From Nelumbo lutea (taxonomy: Eukaryota; Streptophyta; Magnoliopsida; Proteales; Nelumbonaceae), in contig JAKGHH010000002.1 of the NCBI GenBank assembly GCA_022828595.1, forward strand, positions 80,820,383 to 80,884,382: a stretch of DNA of 64,000 nucleotides, read 5' to 3'. Numbering within the stretch: position 1 is the first letter of the stretch; each line of letters opens with the position of its first letter. Shown here piece after piece: positions 1-12,600 of this stretch. The notes under the pieces were generated by a model, which ran no database searches, was not told the origin of the DNA, and was given only the letters and a program-made list of their open reading frames with translations. The position numbers and the translations under genes were made by a program.

Positions 1-92
1 TGCTTATTGCCATAAGCTTGCTATGTATCACATCTCCACCACTTAGTGTGAATTCCAAGGATCTGAAGGTGAGAATGGAGTTGGGGTTCTAG

Positions 93-213
93 GGTGAGTG
101 CATTTTATGCTCCATCTCACCCTTGCTTTTATTTCTAGATGTGGGTGCATTTTATGCTCCATCCCACATTGCTTTCATTTCTAGATGTGAGTGCATTTTA
201 TGCTCCATCTAAC
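93..213. repeat. three tandem copies of a 46-48 bp unit
   Basis: A unit beginning GTGAGTGCATTTTATGCTCC starts at 93, 141 and 187, with one or two substitutions between copies. It lies in the non-coding 3' region of gypsy element A. No coding potential is seen. Confidence 0.85.
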
Positions 214-577
214 ATTAGTCACAATTTTTTTTTGTTTCTTTTGGCAAAAGTATCACAGGGTTTCGTCGCCTGATCCATGAATTCATTGATCATGGTTTCA
301 ATATGCCTAACACAACAAGTTCTAGAATAATCAACCCATGTTTGACAGATAATCATGTGAAAATCAATCAAACCCTTATGCATCTTGCCTATTGTTCAAT
401 TAAAATCATAAGGTACCATATGCAGCCAAGAAAGATTCAGTTAGTCATGCTTGCATCCTATCCTATTCATTCAGCCTAAGCACATGATTCCTGATAAGTT
501 GAAATCGTTCAAGGATAAGTTTCCAGGGAGCAGAAATTTCAAGAAGGTAAGGTATCCTAAATTTCCATCAAATTTTC

Positions 578-618
578 CTAATCCCCCCACACTTAAGTTA
601 TACATTGTCCCCAATGTA
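578..618 (-). other. polypurine run plus 7-bp stem-loop, element A
   Basis: On the minus strand a perfect short hairpin (TACATTG, loop, CAATGTA; 601-618) is followed by CTTAAGTGTGGGGGGA. The same arrangement occurs in gypsy element D at 15679-15722. By position it could be a spare polypurine tract or a packaging or structural signal; this is inference. Confidence 0.5.
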
Positions 619-791
619 TGTGATTATGCATAAAGTAGAATGATTTGGGGGTACTTCCCTGTTTGTCTTGTTGGGTTCCTGCTAAACACAAAAAATCAAA
701 ACCAAACAAAATAACAAAATTAACTAAACACAATGGGTTGCCTCCCACAAGCACAATTGTTTAACGTTGTTATGCTCGACATTCTCCTTTG

Positions 792-2768
792 CTACCCTAA
801 CTCTCGTGGTTGCAACTTCCGGTGTGCTCCCCTTCTATCCATCATGGGCGGGTTCAAATCTGGAACAGGGGCCTTCGTATCCAATTGTGCACTCGATTCT
901 AACTCCTCATTCATATCTTTTTCAAAAATTTCCTGCACAGTCGGATCAAAAGTGTCAACTGAATAGATCGAATGGTCTTCAATTGGGAACTTCATAGCTT
1001 CAAAAATTTTAAATTTAACGGTCTCTCCATCACATTCAACGGAGAGGGTACCCTCATCCACATCTATTATGGTCTTGGCCATTTTCGTGAATGGCCTACC
1101 TAATAGAAGTGGGGCTGAACCTTCGATCGTGTTCTCCTCCATCTTCAAAATGTAAAAATCGGTTGGAAAAATTAAATTGTTAACCTGCACCATTACATTC
1201 TCAACAATCCCTTCTGGGTAAGCATTAGAACCATCAACTAATTGGATAACAACTTTAGTTTCCCTTAAAGGACCTAATCTCAAAGCATAGTAAATCGAGT
1301 ATGGCATGACATTGATAGATGCACCTAAGTCTAGCATGGCATGCTCGATTTGCTTATTGCCAATCACACAAGGTATGGTGGACAATCCTGGATCAGCATG
1401 TTTTTATGGTAAGGTCCTCTTGATCATGACTGAAACGTTCTCTCTAACTCTTGAGTCTAGTACCTCCTCTTCTTCTTGTCCTTTATCCACCTTCCTTGGT
1501 GAGGTAGGTTCTAGTTGTAGTTCCTTCCCGCTTCTTAGCACCATTGCACTTACATTCTCCTTGGGGTTGACTATCGTTTGTGATGGTAGTTTCCCGGAGC
1601 TCTGCGCCTCCAACTTGCTAACGGTAGTGGCAAGTTGGCTGATTTGGTTCCCCAAATTCTAAATACTAGCTCTTGTTTCCTGTTGAAATTGCTGAGTATT
1701 AGTAGCTAGAGCCTTAACTATATCTTCTAATGACGTACCTGAATTCGGGGGTTGGCCTTGCGCTGTGATGGGTGCTGAAAACTAGGGCTATCGACTGAAA
1801 AAATGGGGTTGATATTGCTGTTGTCCTCCTTGGTTCCTGTAGCTTAGGTTTGGATGATCTCTCCACCCTGGATTGTAGTAATTGGAGTAAGGATCATACT
1901 TTCATTGGGGCTGGCTCGGGAATCCTCCTACGGCATTGACTTGCTGCATTGAACCATCTTGCAATGATGGACACATGTCTGTAGGATGGCCAGGAATCGA
2001 ACAGATACCACACACCCTGGCAGTTTGTAATTGTCCTACCTCATTAACCCTTCTAATGGTATCGTCTGTCCTTGCACCGAATTGCTGTGAATTTTTGGCC
2101 ATGTTGGAGATTAACTCCCTGGCTGCTTCGGGTGTCTTGTTCACCAAGACTCCTCCACTGGCTGCATCGACCATACTTCTATCCATGGGCTGCAACCCTT
2201 CATAGAAGTATTGGATTAACAATTGTTTGGGTATTTGGTGATGTGGACAGCTAGCAACAAGTTGTTTAAATCTTTCAAATTATTCGTATAGTGTCCCACC
2301 ACCAAATTGCCAAACTCCACATATTTCTTTTCTTATATTTGCAGCCCGGGATGCAGGAAAATATTTGTACAAGAATATCTTATTCATCTCATCCCATGTG
2401 CGTACTGAATCGGGAGGAAGAATATACAACCAATCTTTTGCTTTATATCTTAAAGTAAATGGAAAGGCTATGAGTTTTACCTGGTCCTCGGTCATACCTT
2501 GGGGCTTCATGCTTGCATAGACGACATGGAATTCCTTTAGATGCTTATGAGGGTCCTCTCTTGGAAAACCATGAAATATAGGCAATAATTGTATCAAACC
2601 AAATTTCAACTCAAAGGCTACCCCAAGAGTGGGATACATGATGCATAATGGTTGTTGGTTCATAACCTGTGTATCCAACTCCCTCAATGTCCTCTCTCTG
2701 TCAGCCATTCTTTCTCCTTCTTCGAAGATGGGAAAATCACAAGTGGGCAATTCACAATCTGAGTTCAC
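792..2768 (-). pseudogene. gag-pr: gag-protease polyprotein of gypsy element A
   Basis: One minus-strand reading frame broken by a few in-frame stops (at about 2280, 1902, 1656 and 1404) but without a frame change. The N-terminal part (to 2280) is a plant Ty3/gypsy gag capsid region with the typical KDWLY and FFP-like motifs (here AKDWLYILPPDS and KYFPASRAANIRKEI). A CCHC knuckle, CGICSIPGHPTDMC, follows at about 2010. A charged linker leads to a retroviral-type aspartic protease with active site MLDLGASINVMP near 1340 and LLLGRPF near 1100. The frame ends at 792 soon after NPPMMDRRG. In the related Tat and Athila lineages reverse transcriptase would follow; none is seen here. Decayed, probably not translated in full. 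Confidence 0.85.
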
Positions 2769-2926
2769 CCATTTTGCTGAACGATCCTTCTTTGCTTAGC
2801 CTCCTTCCTTAAAAGACGGGTGGTCCTCTCAATTTCGGGGTTGCACTCGAATTCACATCGTTGAGAAGCACGAATCATAAAACAAGAAGGTTAAAAAAAG
2901 AAGGTAATACATAAGAAATTAACGTT

Positions 2927-2946
2927 GCCTCCCAGCAACGGTGCCA
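2927..2946 (-). other. primer binding site of gypsy element A
   Basis: On the minus strand the sequence TGGCACCGTTGCTGGGAGGC starts six bases inside the LTR end. It matches the well-known TGGCGCCGTTGCCGGGGA primer site of plant Tat/Athila-type gypsy elements with a few substitutions. Confidence 0.8.
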
Positions 2947-2952
2947 AAATTT

Positions 2953-4515
2953 TGACGGGTTTGTCGAAGCCCTCAAAATTAATATTAGTCCCACAATAAA
3001 ATATTTGCAGTAAAATTGGTTCTAGGTCGAATCTCACAGGGAGCAAATCAGTAATCTCTTAGCCAAATGGATAATATAACTGAGTGGGAAAATAAAATAA
3101 CTAAAATTAAAAGAACAAGAAAGCAATAGCAAACTCAGCAATCAAAAAGAAATCAGTCTTACCAAATTCTGGTTCAAGGGTTTGGGTTGAATCAATTGGC
3201 CGTCAATCCTAGGTAAAATTCAGCAGTCTTGCAATTCAATCATTTAACCTTAGATTTATTAGGATCGTCATAATAAACCTTGTGTTTTCCTAATTCAGTT
3301 GACCAAACCCAGCACTCGATTAACACTTATCACCACTCAAATGGGTACGATAGTGTTCCATATTAACCGGTGATAGCATTAAGATTTGTGAAAATAGTTA
3401 AACCGAAATATCAATAATTGAGATAACTGCAATTACTGAATCTTGTTCCATCGATTCCTTAGGTTGAACCATGTTAAAACATTGGTCAAAAGCTATCACG
3501 AACAATTGACCTAAAAAGATATCAACCTAATTGCTACTTGTACCACTATTCGTGACAATTACAGATCACCGAAATCATGGATAGTAGTAGGAAAATCAAC
3601 ATTAATTCAGTTTGTCGGACTAATTAACATTAACATCCAATAAAAGTATGCACAAGAATTAATGAATACTTGAATTAGAAACCAAGAAAATAAATTTAAC
3701 TATAGAACCTCACAATGACACAATCGAACTTCCCCCCTTGAACTAGAAAAAGAAGCTTAGCTGCTCATGATCTGCGCAATCTCCATGCTTTTCTTCTCCA
3801 TAGTTGAACTGCCTTCTTGAGCTTCTTGGTCTTCTTGATGATCTCTTGGATCTGAGAGTGAGTGATGCTAGAGCTGGTTTGCCCCCTCTTTATATAGTCA
3901 AAGGAGAGGTTTGTTTTCCAATTCCTTCTAGGAGATCATTTTATCTTTAGGGAGTCTTGATCTTCTTTGAACTAATCCTATCCTATCTCTTATCTAATGA
4001 TCTAATCTCAATCTTCTTATCTCTCTAGGATTACATTCAAGATTTTAGATCTGATAAGACTCTCTCCTTGGAGATTACATTCGAAATTCGGGCTCTTAAC
4101 TCTTGAATTCGAGTTGGGCTGCTTTAAAACTTGGGCTACTTCAAGGTACTTCTGCGAGTTGGGCTTAAGTTCTGAAATGGGCCTGGTTGTGAAGTTGCTC
4201 CGACTTCAGGCTCGTTTTCGTACTCGATTCGGGATGAATCTGTCAAAACCCAAAACATAAAAGTTGTGGGCCTTCCTTTCATCTTTCTAATGCTTCTTGA
4301 ATTGTTCAATTCGAAGTCCAGAATTGAGAGTTAGGCCTAGATTACTGACTGTTGCCGAAACTGTGCAAAATCACCCGATTTGCCCTGTTTCCTTCCAATT
4401 GTCTTCTTTATTGCCCTGAATCGAAATACAAGAGTAATGAATCCATTTAAGTGCTAAATAAATGTAAAAGAGTGAATATTAGGGGATAAAAATAGGGTTC
4501 TTTTTGCTCTCATCA
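2953..4515 (-). repeat. 5' LTR of gypsy element A
   Basis: About 1563 bp. On the minus strand it begins TGATGAGAGCAAAAAGAACC and ends in CCCGTCA before the primer site, giving TG...CA termini. The outer terminus resembles the D LTR terminus (TGATGAGAATAAAAATTATC), so A and D are related but different families. The partner LTR is beyond the left edge. Confidence 0.8.
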
Positions 4516-5387
4516 GTTACACGCATGAGTCGAAGCCCCAGAGTCAATACACCAGGAAGCAAAAGTTACCAACAAATTGGTTTCTATGACAAAGGATTCG
4601 AAATTACCTTATTTCTTGGATTCTAAGTACTGAGGACAGTTCCTTTTCCAATGGCCGGTCTGTTTGCAGAAGTGACAAGCATCTGATGCTCTGTCCTTCC
4701 TCTTCTTCTTGGACTTAGTAGCTTTCTTCTAAGGCTTTCTCTTTGCCTTCCTCTTCTTCTTGCCCGATTTGCCAGTTTCAACAAGCATGGCAATGGGCTC
4801 ATCCTTCTTGATCAATTCCTCGGCCCTCTGCAACATATTTCTGAGTTTATGGATGCTAACATTTAGCTTGTTCATGTTACAGTTCATGATGAACTGATTG
4901 AAGGATGGAGTCAAAGAATTTAGGATGGCGTCCACCTTCGTGACATGGTCAAACCCGGATCCAAGAGCCTCAAGTTCATTGATATAACCCATCATCTTAA
5001 GACAATGGTCATGAACCTGTTGGTTCTTAGACATCTGCGCGGTCATGAACTGCTTCAAAACCTTTTGCCGGGTAGAATGATTCTACTCTTTGTACATCAT
5101 CCTTAGACTATCCAGGATGGTTCTTAGACATCTAAGGATGCTATGATGTAGCAGTAGGCTAGGGGATTTTTCTCTTCCCATTCCTGGTAGTCCCTCCTAC
5201 GGGCCTCAAAAGCCCTATCAGCTGGATGTTCCGGGGCAGGATTTTTAGCTACTTTGTCCAGTTTTTCTGATGTTAGGACCAGCATAAGATTACGGTACCA
5301 GCCAGCATAGTTTGGGCCCTTAAGTTTGTTGTCTTCCAACAATTTTGTGAATTGTCCGTTTGCCATTTCTGATAAAGGGCAAAACAA
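4516..5387 (-). pseudogene. gag: gag and start of protease, copia B
   Basis: Read on the minus strand from a methionine at 5387 (or 5369), the capsid region contains LKGPNYAGWYRNLMLVL and YQEWEEKN, typical of a copia gag of the UBN2 type. A deletion and stops near 5120 break the frame, after which the C-terminal capsid (4729-5058) ends in a lysine-rich tail. A copia zinc knuckle (CHFCKQTGHWKRNC) is readable near 4640-4680 and the protease active site (CIDSGASTHACN) at 4516-4560, exactly where gypsy A inserted. Not functional. Confidence 0.85.
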
Positions 5388-7135
5388 ATATTAGTCCAAA
5401 ACCTAATTTGATTCATGTTATCCACATAGATATGGCTTTTAGTCTATGTTCCATTTCCATTTATTCATCTTCGAGATTTCCCTCCTATCTCAGTGATGGA
5501 GACTGGGAATTATGTCACTAGAAATGTGGAAAATCACATAGGGTGCATGGAGCCAACTGTTTCAGTTGCATAACCCCACCAGCTTTCTGCAAAGGATAAT
5601 ATTCACTCATCTTATGAGCTTTCCCTTTGGCCTCTATCAGGCAAGGTTCATTGCCATTTTAGGTTAAACCTTTCTATCCAGTGAGTTCTCACCCATCATA
5701 TTCGTGAACACCAAGGTACCGTGAGAGAGTCTTCCATTTTAGGATAGGTCCCTCCCACATCGGTCTATGACACCCCTATCATCTTATGAAACATTCCAAC
5801 AGATCTAGCAGCAAATGGATAGCCCAATTTTATGGTGTGTTTCCTCATTACTGAATGACCCATCTTCATGCTAATGATGGAAGGCCTTTAGAGAGTTTAC
5901 ATTATGAATCTCCCTATCACGTGCACTCATATTTCAGTGGAGGGAATGAAAACTATGCCATAATTTAATTTAGGTCAAACCAAAGTGGCTCCCACTGACT
6001 TTCATAAGCCAGATTTCGATGGACCCTAAATGGCTAAGGTTCTACACGATTCCTCTTGGGGAGGTATGGGGCCCACCACGAAAGGAGATCATCCAATGAT
6101 CCTTAGGGAAACCATGGCAATGATGTGAATTCAGCCATGGTGCGCACAAGAGCCACTATCATATCTACATGGGCCAAGTACTTATGGCCCATGGACATTG
6201 CACAACACATCCATACATCACATGCAGGGATAAAATTGATCAAATTAATTAATATCTATAAAACCCATTATTGAAGCCCATAATAATCCATAATATTACT
6301 GATTAATATTATATACGTATATGGGCTTAATAGCAAAGAGCAGTTCGGCCCATATAGCTTTTATGCAATTAACGAGCTAAAGCAGTTTTAACAAATTAAA
6401 ACTAGGCTTTACAGGTGTGGGCTAAATTGCATCTTGCAATTAACCATCAACCCCTGGACCCAAGAATGAAAAATTAGGGCTGAGAACATCCCCCATCGAA
6501 CCACAAATTTGGTCCAACTAGTTTGGTCCAATCAGGTTCGAATGGGTCTAAGGTTTGATCTTTAATTCAAGATTTAACTCAAGATTATGATCTGAAATTA
6601 AATTACTGATAAAAGACATTCAAGAATCAGTATAGGGGGTAGTTCGTAGATCTGCTACCCTGCAAAACAGATGTTAGTTCGCAATTTGTAGTTTCTCAAA
6701 CTGCAAATCGTAGATAGTTGAACCCTAATCTGCAAAACTCCTTCCTTCTGCGCAATCACCTTTGAATTTGAATGGAATAAAATAGAAAACCTAATTTCTA
6801 TTAATATTACATCAAATAGAACTCCTATACATTTAGTCTAAAAATTATAAAAATAATAATTAATTACAGACAAGAATGTAAAAGAACTGCAAAACGCAGA
6901 TTTCTTGTGCCAATCAAGATTACAATCTCCACCGTAGGAACAACCCATAAATCAAGATAAATACAAAGAACAATTCTAAATATAAATCAGATTTCAAAAG
7001 ATTTAATTTCAGATAAATCGCACTTAATCTGGGAACCAATTTCCCAGAAAAACAACAATCTGCACAAATCGGGTAGAATGCCTTATGCCCATTTGCGCAG
7101 TTTCAGATCTGGACAATTTCGCTTCAAGATTTGAA
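5388..7135 (-). other. long untranslated leader of copia B
   Basis: About 1.7 kb between gag and the primer site with no plausible coding sequence. The same leader, recognisable by landmarks such as CCATGGCAATGATGTG, is present in copies C (8894-9629), G (53644-55353) and I (58369-59545), so it is an integral part of this family. Confidence 0.7.
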
Positions 7136-7151
7136 CCTGGCTCCAATACCA
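7136..7151 (-). other. primer binding site of copia B
   Basis: Minus strand TGGTATTGGAGCCAGG, one base from the LTR end. It differs at two positions from the initiator methionine tRNA complement TGGTATCAGAGCCAGG that is intact in copy I. Confidence 0.85.
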
Positions 7152-7152
7152 C

Positions 7153-7296
7153 TGAAAGGGATGAAAGATCCATCATAGGGATGGCCGAACCCTACAGGTA
7201 GGTTGGGCGAAATTTCAAAAAATTTCTCTCTCCCATGTGGGAATCACATTCCCTATTTTAGAAAACTATATTTTCAATGATCAATCTTGAACCTAA
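7153..7296 (-). repeat. 5' LTR of copia B, inner segment
   Basis: The 3' end of the LTR on the minus strand (CATCCCTTTCA end; TGAAAGGGATG on the plus strand). It is cut at 7296 by gypsy D and resumes at 19760: the sequence CTTGAACCTAA before D and ACTAAACTAG after D join into the same stretch seen uninterrupted at 50910 and 55500. Confidence 0.85.
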
Positions 7297-8782
7297 TGGT
7301 GGGTGTCGAATCCAACCAGAGATAAAAGTCTTGCTCCAATTAAATAATTCATAGATAGTGATGAGCAAGGTCATCTCCGCAGGGATTGGGTGGATTTATT
7401 TCCAAATAAACGAAGTAGGGGTTGTGAAGATAAGAAAATAAGATGAAATAAAGAAAATAACAGAAAGCAAGGATCAAATCGATGGGAGATAGCTTCCGGT
7501 TGAAGGGACAAGTTCAGCTTTGATTCTTATCATTGATCCTCAATGCAAAGATAAATTCATATGTTTATGAATAAATTGTTTATAGCCATTAACAAGCTCT
7601 AACAGCCAGCCTCTACTCGTATTATTCAACAACCAAAACAAGCTCTTTGATTGCTTCTCTTATTAATAGACAGTCCTAAACAAGCTCTTAGGATTTAATC
7701 TATTAATAGCATTAAGAGGGGAGAGACCCAATTCTGGACAATGATCTCACAAGCTCGGACCGTTTAAACCAGATCATACATTTTCCTAACATAGATTGAA
7801 AACTTTTTTGCAATCAATTTTTGTTAGTTGCCACCATGATCAAACCTACCAATCATATACGAAACTGGAGGTTCAATCAGCCATAGATTATTCTCATTGA
7901 ATGAACAAGGGTGCCTTCTTGCTTAATCAATTACAGTTAATCGCAGAAAACATATGAATACCCATAAACAATGAACTGAAATAAAAATCAATTAGATCTC
8001 ACAATGTTTATAGAATCAAAGTTTCCCTAACCCTTCAACCAAAAATTGAAACCATACAAACACTTCATGATGAAATCGCAGCTTCCAGATGAGAGGGGGC
8101 GAACTCTGCTTCTTCCTCCTTGGTTGTTGATTGCTCTTCTTGAAGGCTGAAGCTCTCTTGGAGGATTTGATGATTCCCTTGGGTGCTACTCCACCCCCTT
8201 TATATAGACTTAGGAGGGAGTTGTCTCCTGCTCCTCGAAGGAGTTCTTTCTCCATTGGAAGTTCAGTTTTTTAATAGATAATGCCTATATTAGTTCTAAT
8301 CTACTCCTATCTCTTAACTAGTAATCTTAATCTCTTTTATCCTTCTAGAAATACAATAGAAAATTGAATTTGATAAGACTTTTTAATTCTTGCATTCGTA
8401 TTGGGCTTCCTCAACGAATTGGGTCGCTGCAAGGCTTCTCTACAAACTGGGTTTCTCTACGAATTTAGTTAGAATTTGGGCCCGATTTTGACCTCAACGT
8501 AATCTGAATATATCAAGACTCACATGAAAGTTGTAGAGTTTTTCCTTATATTTCTAATTAATTTTGAATCATCTCAATCGGAGTCCGGATGGGAGAGTTA
8601 TGCCCAAATTATCACACGGCACCGAAACTATGCAAAATTACCCGATTAGCCTTGTTTTTCACCTAACGCCTTCTTTCATGCCCTAAATCGAAATACAAGA
8701 ATAGTGAGTCCAATTAGGTAATAATTAAGTATAAAACACTAAATATTAAGGGATAAAAATATGATAATTTTTATTCTCATCA
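7297..8782 (-). repeat. 3' LTR of gypsy element D
   Basis: About 1486 bp, alignable end to end with 18307-19759. An open stretch on the minus strand at 8016-8255 lies inside this LTR and is not a gene. Confidence 0.85.
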
Positions 8783-8893
8783 AATCCCTCCACACTTGAA
8801 CCTTACCCGTCCTCAGGCAAAACAAAATTCAAGCAAAACAAAACAAACAACTATCCTATCGATCTTTAAACTCAACTCTCCTTCATCTTTCTC
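8783..8893 (-). other. 3' internal end of gypsy element D
   Basis: Remnant between the 3' LTR and copia C. On the minus strand AAGTGTGGAGGGATT abuts the LTR and is the likely polypurine tract for plus-strand DNA priming. Confidence 0.6.
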
Positions 8894-9629
8894 CATGGCT
8901 AGATGAACATCATTGCCATGGTGTCCCTTACAGTCATTCGATGACCCCTTCCTTTCATGGTGGGCCCCAAAACCCTAAAAAGAGACATGTGCGAAAACCC
9001 TAGCCGAATTGGGCCATCAGAAATCTGACTTTACGAAAGTTAGTGGGAGCCACTTTGGTTTGACCTAAATTAACTAGGGCGTAATCACTTGTTCCCTCCG
9101 GTAATATGAGTGCATGTGATAGGGAGATCCATATGATGGACTCTCTAAAGGCCTTCTGTCATTAGCACAATGATGGGTCCTTCAGTAATGAGGAAACACA
9201 CCAAAAAATTGGGTTATCCATTTGTTGTTGGGTCTGTCAGAGTGTTTCATAAGATGATAGGGGCATCATAGATCGATGTGGGAGGAGCTTCACCAGAAAA
9301 TGGGAACTCTCTCACGGTATATTGGTGTAACCTGAATGTGGTGGGTGAGCACTCACTGGATAGAAAGGTTTACCCTAAAATGGCTATGAACCTTGTCTGA
9401 CAGAGGCCAAAGGGAAACTCATACGATGAGTGGATATGATCCGTCACAGAGAGGTGGTAGGGTTATGCAGCTAAAATAGTTGGCTCCACGCACCCTATGT
9501 TTCCCACATTTTTAGAGACATTTTTCCATCTCCATCACTGAGAGAGAAGGAAAAACTCAGAGATGAACAAATGAAAATGGAACATAATTAAAAGCCATAT
9601 CTATGTAGGTAACATGAATCAAACTAAGG

Positions 9630-12600
9630 TTGTGGACTAACGTTTTGTTGTTTTACCAAAAAATGGCAAATAGACAATTTGCTAAGTTGCTTGATGACAA
9701 CAAACTTAAGGGCCCAAACTATGCCGACTGGTACAGAAACCTTATGCTAGTCCTGACTTTAGAAAAGTTAGATAAAGTGGCAAAGAATCCTGCACCGGAT
9801 CATCCGGGAGACAGGGCTTCAGAAGCCCATAGGAGAGAATACCAAGAGTGGGAGGAGAAAAACTCCCTAGCCCGCTGCTTTATCATATCCTCTTTAGATA
9901 ATCCGAAGCAGAGGCAGTTCGGTCAAATCGAACTCGCCAAAGACATATTGGATAGTCTAAAAACTATGTACGAAGAGCATAACCGTTCTACTCGCCAAAA
10001 GGTCCTGAAGCAGTTCATGATTATGCAGATGACCATGGGGCAGCAAGTTCATGACCATTGTCTTCGGATGATGGGATACATAAATGAGCTTGAGGCCCCT
10101 AGGTCTAGGCTAGATCTGGTCACACAGATAGATGTCATTCTTAACTCCTTGCCTCCGTCCTTCAATCTGTTCATAATGAACTATAATATGAACAAGCTGA
10201 ATGTCAGCGTTCAAGAGCTCAGCAATATGTTGCAGTGAGATGAAGAACTGATTAGGAAGGATGAGCCGATGGCCATGCTTGTTGAAGCTGGCAAATCTGG
10301 CAAGAAGATGAGGGAAAAGAGGAAGCCCTAGAAAAAGGCCACTAAATCTAAGAAACAAAAGAAAGACAAGGCATTTGATGCATGTCACTTCTACAAGGAA
10401 GCCGACCACTAGAAGAGGAACTGTCCTGCCAACCTGGAATCTAAGGTAACTTCGAAAATTGTGTCATGGAAACTAATCTGTTAGTTTCTTCTGTGTCCTG
10501 GTGTGTTGACTCTGGGGCTTCAACTCATGCCTGTAATTCACTACAGGGGTTCAAAGTAAGCAGAAGGCTGAGGGAATGAGAAGTGACACTTTACTTGGGG
10601 ACTTCTACAAGTGTTGCAGCTACGGCTATAGGAACCATAGAATTAGTCTTTAGAGAATGAATACTTGTCCTTAAGGATTGTCTTTATGTACAAAACATAA
10701 GAAGAAATCTGATTTTTGCTTCTAAATTGTGTGTTGATGGATATACTATCTATTTTAGTAATATGATTACTATCAAAAGGAACAATAAATTCATCGCATG
10801 CGGAGAACTAGAGAATGGTCTCAATGTTCTACATCCTTCTCTAGAAACTAACTTAACTGAAACTACGTCAGGCAAAATCCCCAAAAAATGACTCGTGATA
10901 TAGTTAGTGCCACGTGTCTGTGGTATTACCAACTTGAACATATCGGTATTGATTGAATAACAAGACTGGTAAAGGATGGTCCTTTGGATTTCTAACCATA
11001 GAAGATCTTTCCACTTGTAAGCCTTGCCTCTGAAGTAAGATGACAAAACGATCATTTAACGGTAAGCCTGAAAGATGTACAAGCATGCTTAACCTTATAC
11101 ATACTGATGTATGTGGTCCCCTGAGTGTTAGGACTCATAACCAACACGTGTATTTCAACACCTTCACCGATGACTACTCATGATATGGTTACGTATACCT
11201 AATGAGACAGAAGTCCAAATCGTTTGAAAAGTTCAAGGAGTTCAAGCAAGAAGTTGAGAAATAGTTAGGGAGAGAAATTAAGGCCATTCAATTAGATTGA
11301 GGTGGCGATTATCTCTCAGACGAATTCAAGAACTACTTGAAGGCCAACGGGATAATATCACAGTTAGCTCCTCCTACAACACCACAGCTTAACGGTGTTT
11401 CAGATAGGAGGAATAGGACATTGTTAGACATGGTTCGGTCACTTCTCACACGCTCAGAATTACCCACATCCTTTTGGGGATATGCATTAGAGACTGCAAT
11501 CTACGTGTTGAATCGGGTTCCAACCAAACTAGTTCTGAAAACTCCATATGAACTTTAGACCAGAAAGAAACCAAGTGTTAGACACTTGAAGATTTGGGGT
11601 TGTCCTGTGCACGTTAAAAGAACGAGTGCAGACAAGTTGGAATCCAATACTAGTTGTTGCCTATTTATAGGCTACCCAAAGGATTTGGTGGGTTATTTAT
11701 TCTATGACCCAAGTGAGCAGAAAGTGTTCTGTAGTCAAAACACTTAGTTCTTAGAGACCGATTATATCCTGGACACCCATCATCAGGAAATAGTTCTTGA
11801 AGATGAGAGCTCAGGAGCAGTGGGAGATGTCCCACAAGTTCCAAGTAGTGACCAACCTACAAAATCCACCTGGGTATCCAGGGCACCAATCCGTTATGGT
11901 TATGACCATGATAGTTACCTAGTGGAAGCCTTAACTAGTGAGGAGGATCCCGTGACTTACGCGGAAGCTATGTTGGACATAGATTCTGAGAAGTGGGTGG
12001 AGGACATGAGAGCCGAGATGGACTCAATGGAGGCCAATGGAGTTTGGACTCTAGTAGATCTACCCTCCGAGGTAAAAATAATAGGTTGCAAATGGATCTA
12101 TAAGAGGAATAAGGGCCCCGATGGCAAGGTTGAGACCTTTAAAGCTCGTTGGTGGCGAAAGGGTATACTCAGAAAGAAGGCATCGACTATGAGGAAACCT
12201 TTTCGCCCGTGGCCATGCTTAAATCCATTAGGATCCTGCTAGCTGTAGCAGCATACCATGACTATGAGATTTAGCAGATGGATGTCAAAACCACATTCCC
12301 GAATGAAGATCTTAGTGAAGATATCTACATGTAGCAGCCGCAACGCTTCATTGTTGCTGGTCAGGAACACATGGTATGTAAATTTAATAGATCCATATAT
12401 GGACTTAAGCAACCTTCTAGGAGTTGGAACATTCGTTTTGACTCTGCAGTCAAATCATTTGACTTTGAGCAGAATCCAGATGAGCCCTGTGTTTACTAGA
12501 AGTCTAGTGGGGATAAGGTCACCTTCTAGGTGTTGTATGTGGGCGATATCCTACTCATTGGGAATGATGTAGGAATATTGACTTCGGTCAAGGTATGGCA

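Larger units (their letters stand above)
1..4515 (-). mobile_element. Ty3/gypsy element A, partial, gag-protease type
   Basis: A minus-strand LTR retrotransposon whose 5' half lies in the window: LTR at 2953-4515, primer binding site directly inside it, then a gag-protease reading frame down to 792, then at least 790 bases of non-coding sequence running off the left edge. The protease is not followed by reverse transcriptase, RNase H or integrase, so the copy looks non-autonomous and would need enzymes from another element. It sits inside copia B: its LTR terminus (TGATGAG on the minus strand) begins exactly where the copia protease sequence stops at 4516. The 3' LTR and the left target duplication are outside the window. 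Confidence 0.85.

Noticed and set aside
2927..2946. tRNA-like sequence next to LTRs
   Set aside because: These are primer binding sites complementary to tRNA 3' ends (also at 7136, 18285, 39021, 55354 and 59546), not tRNA genes.
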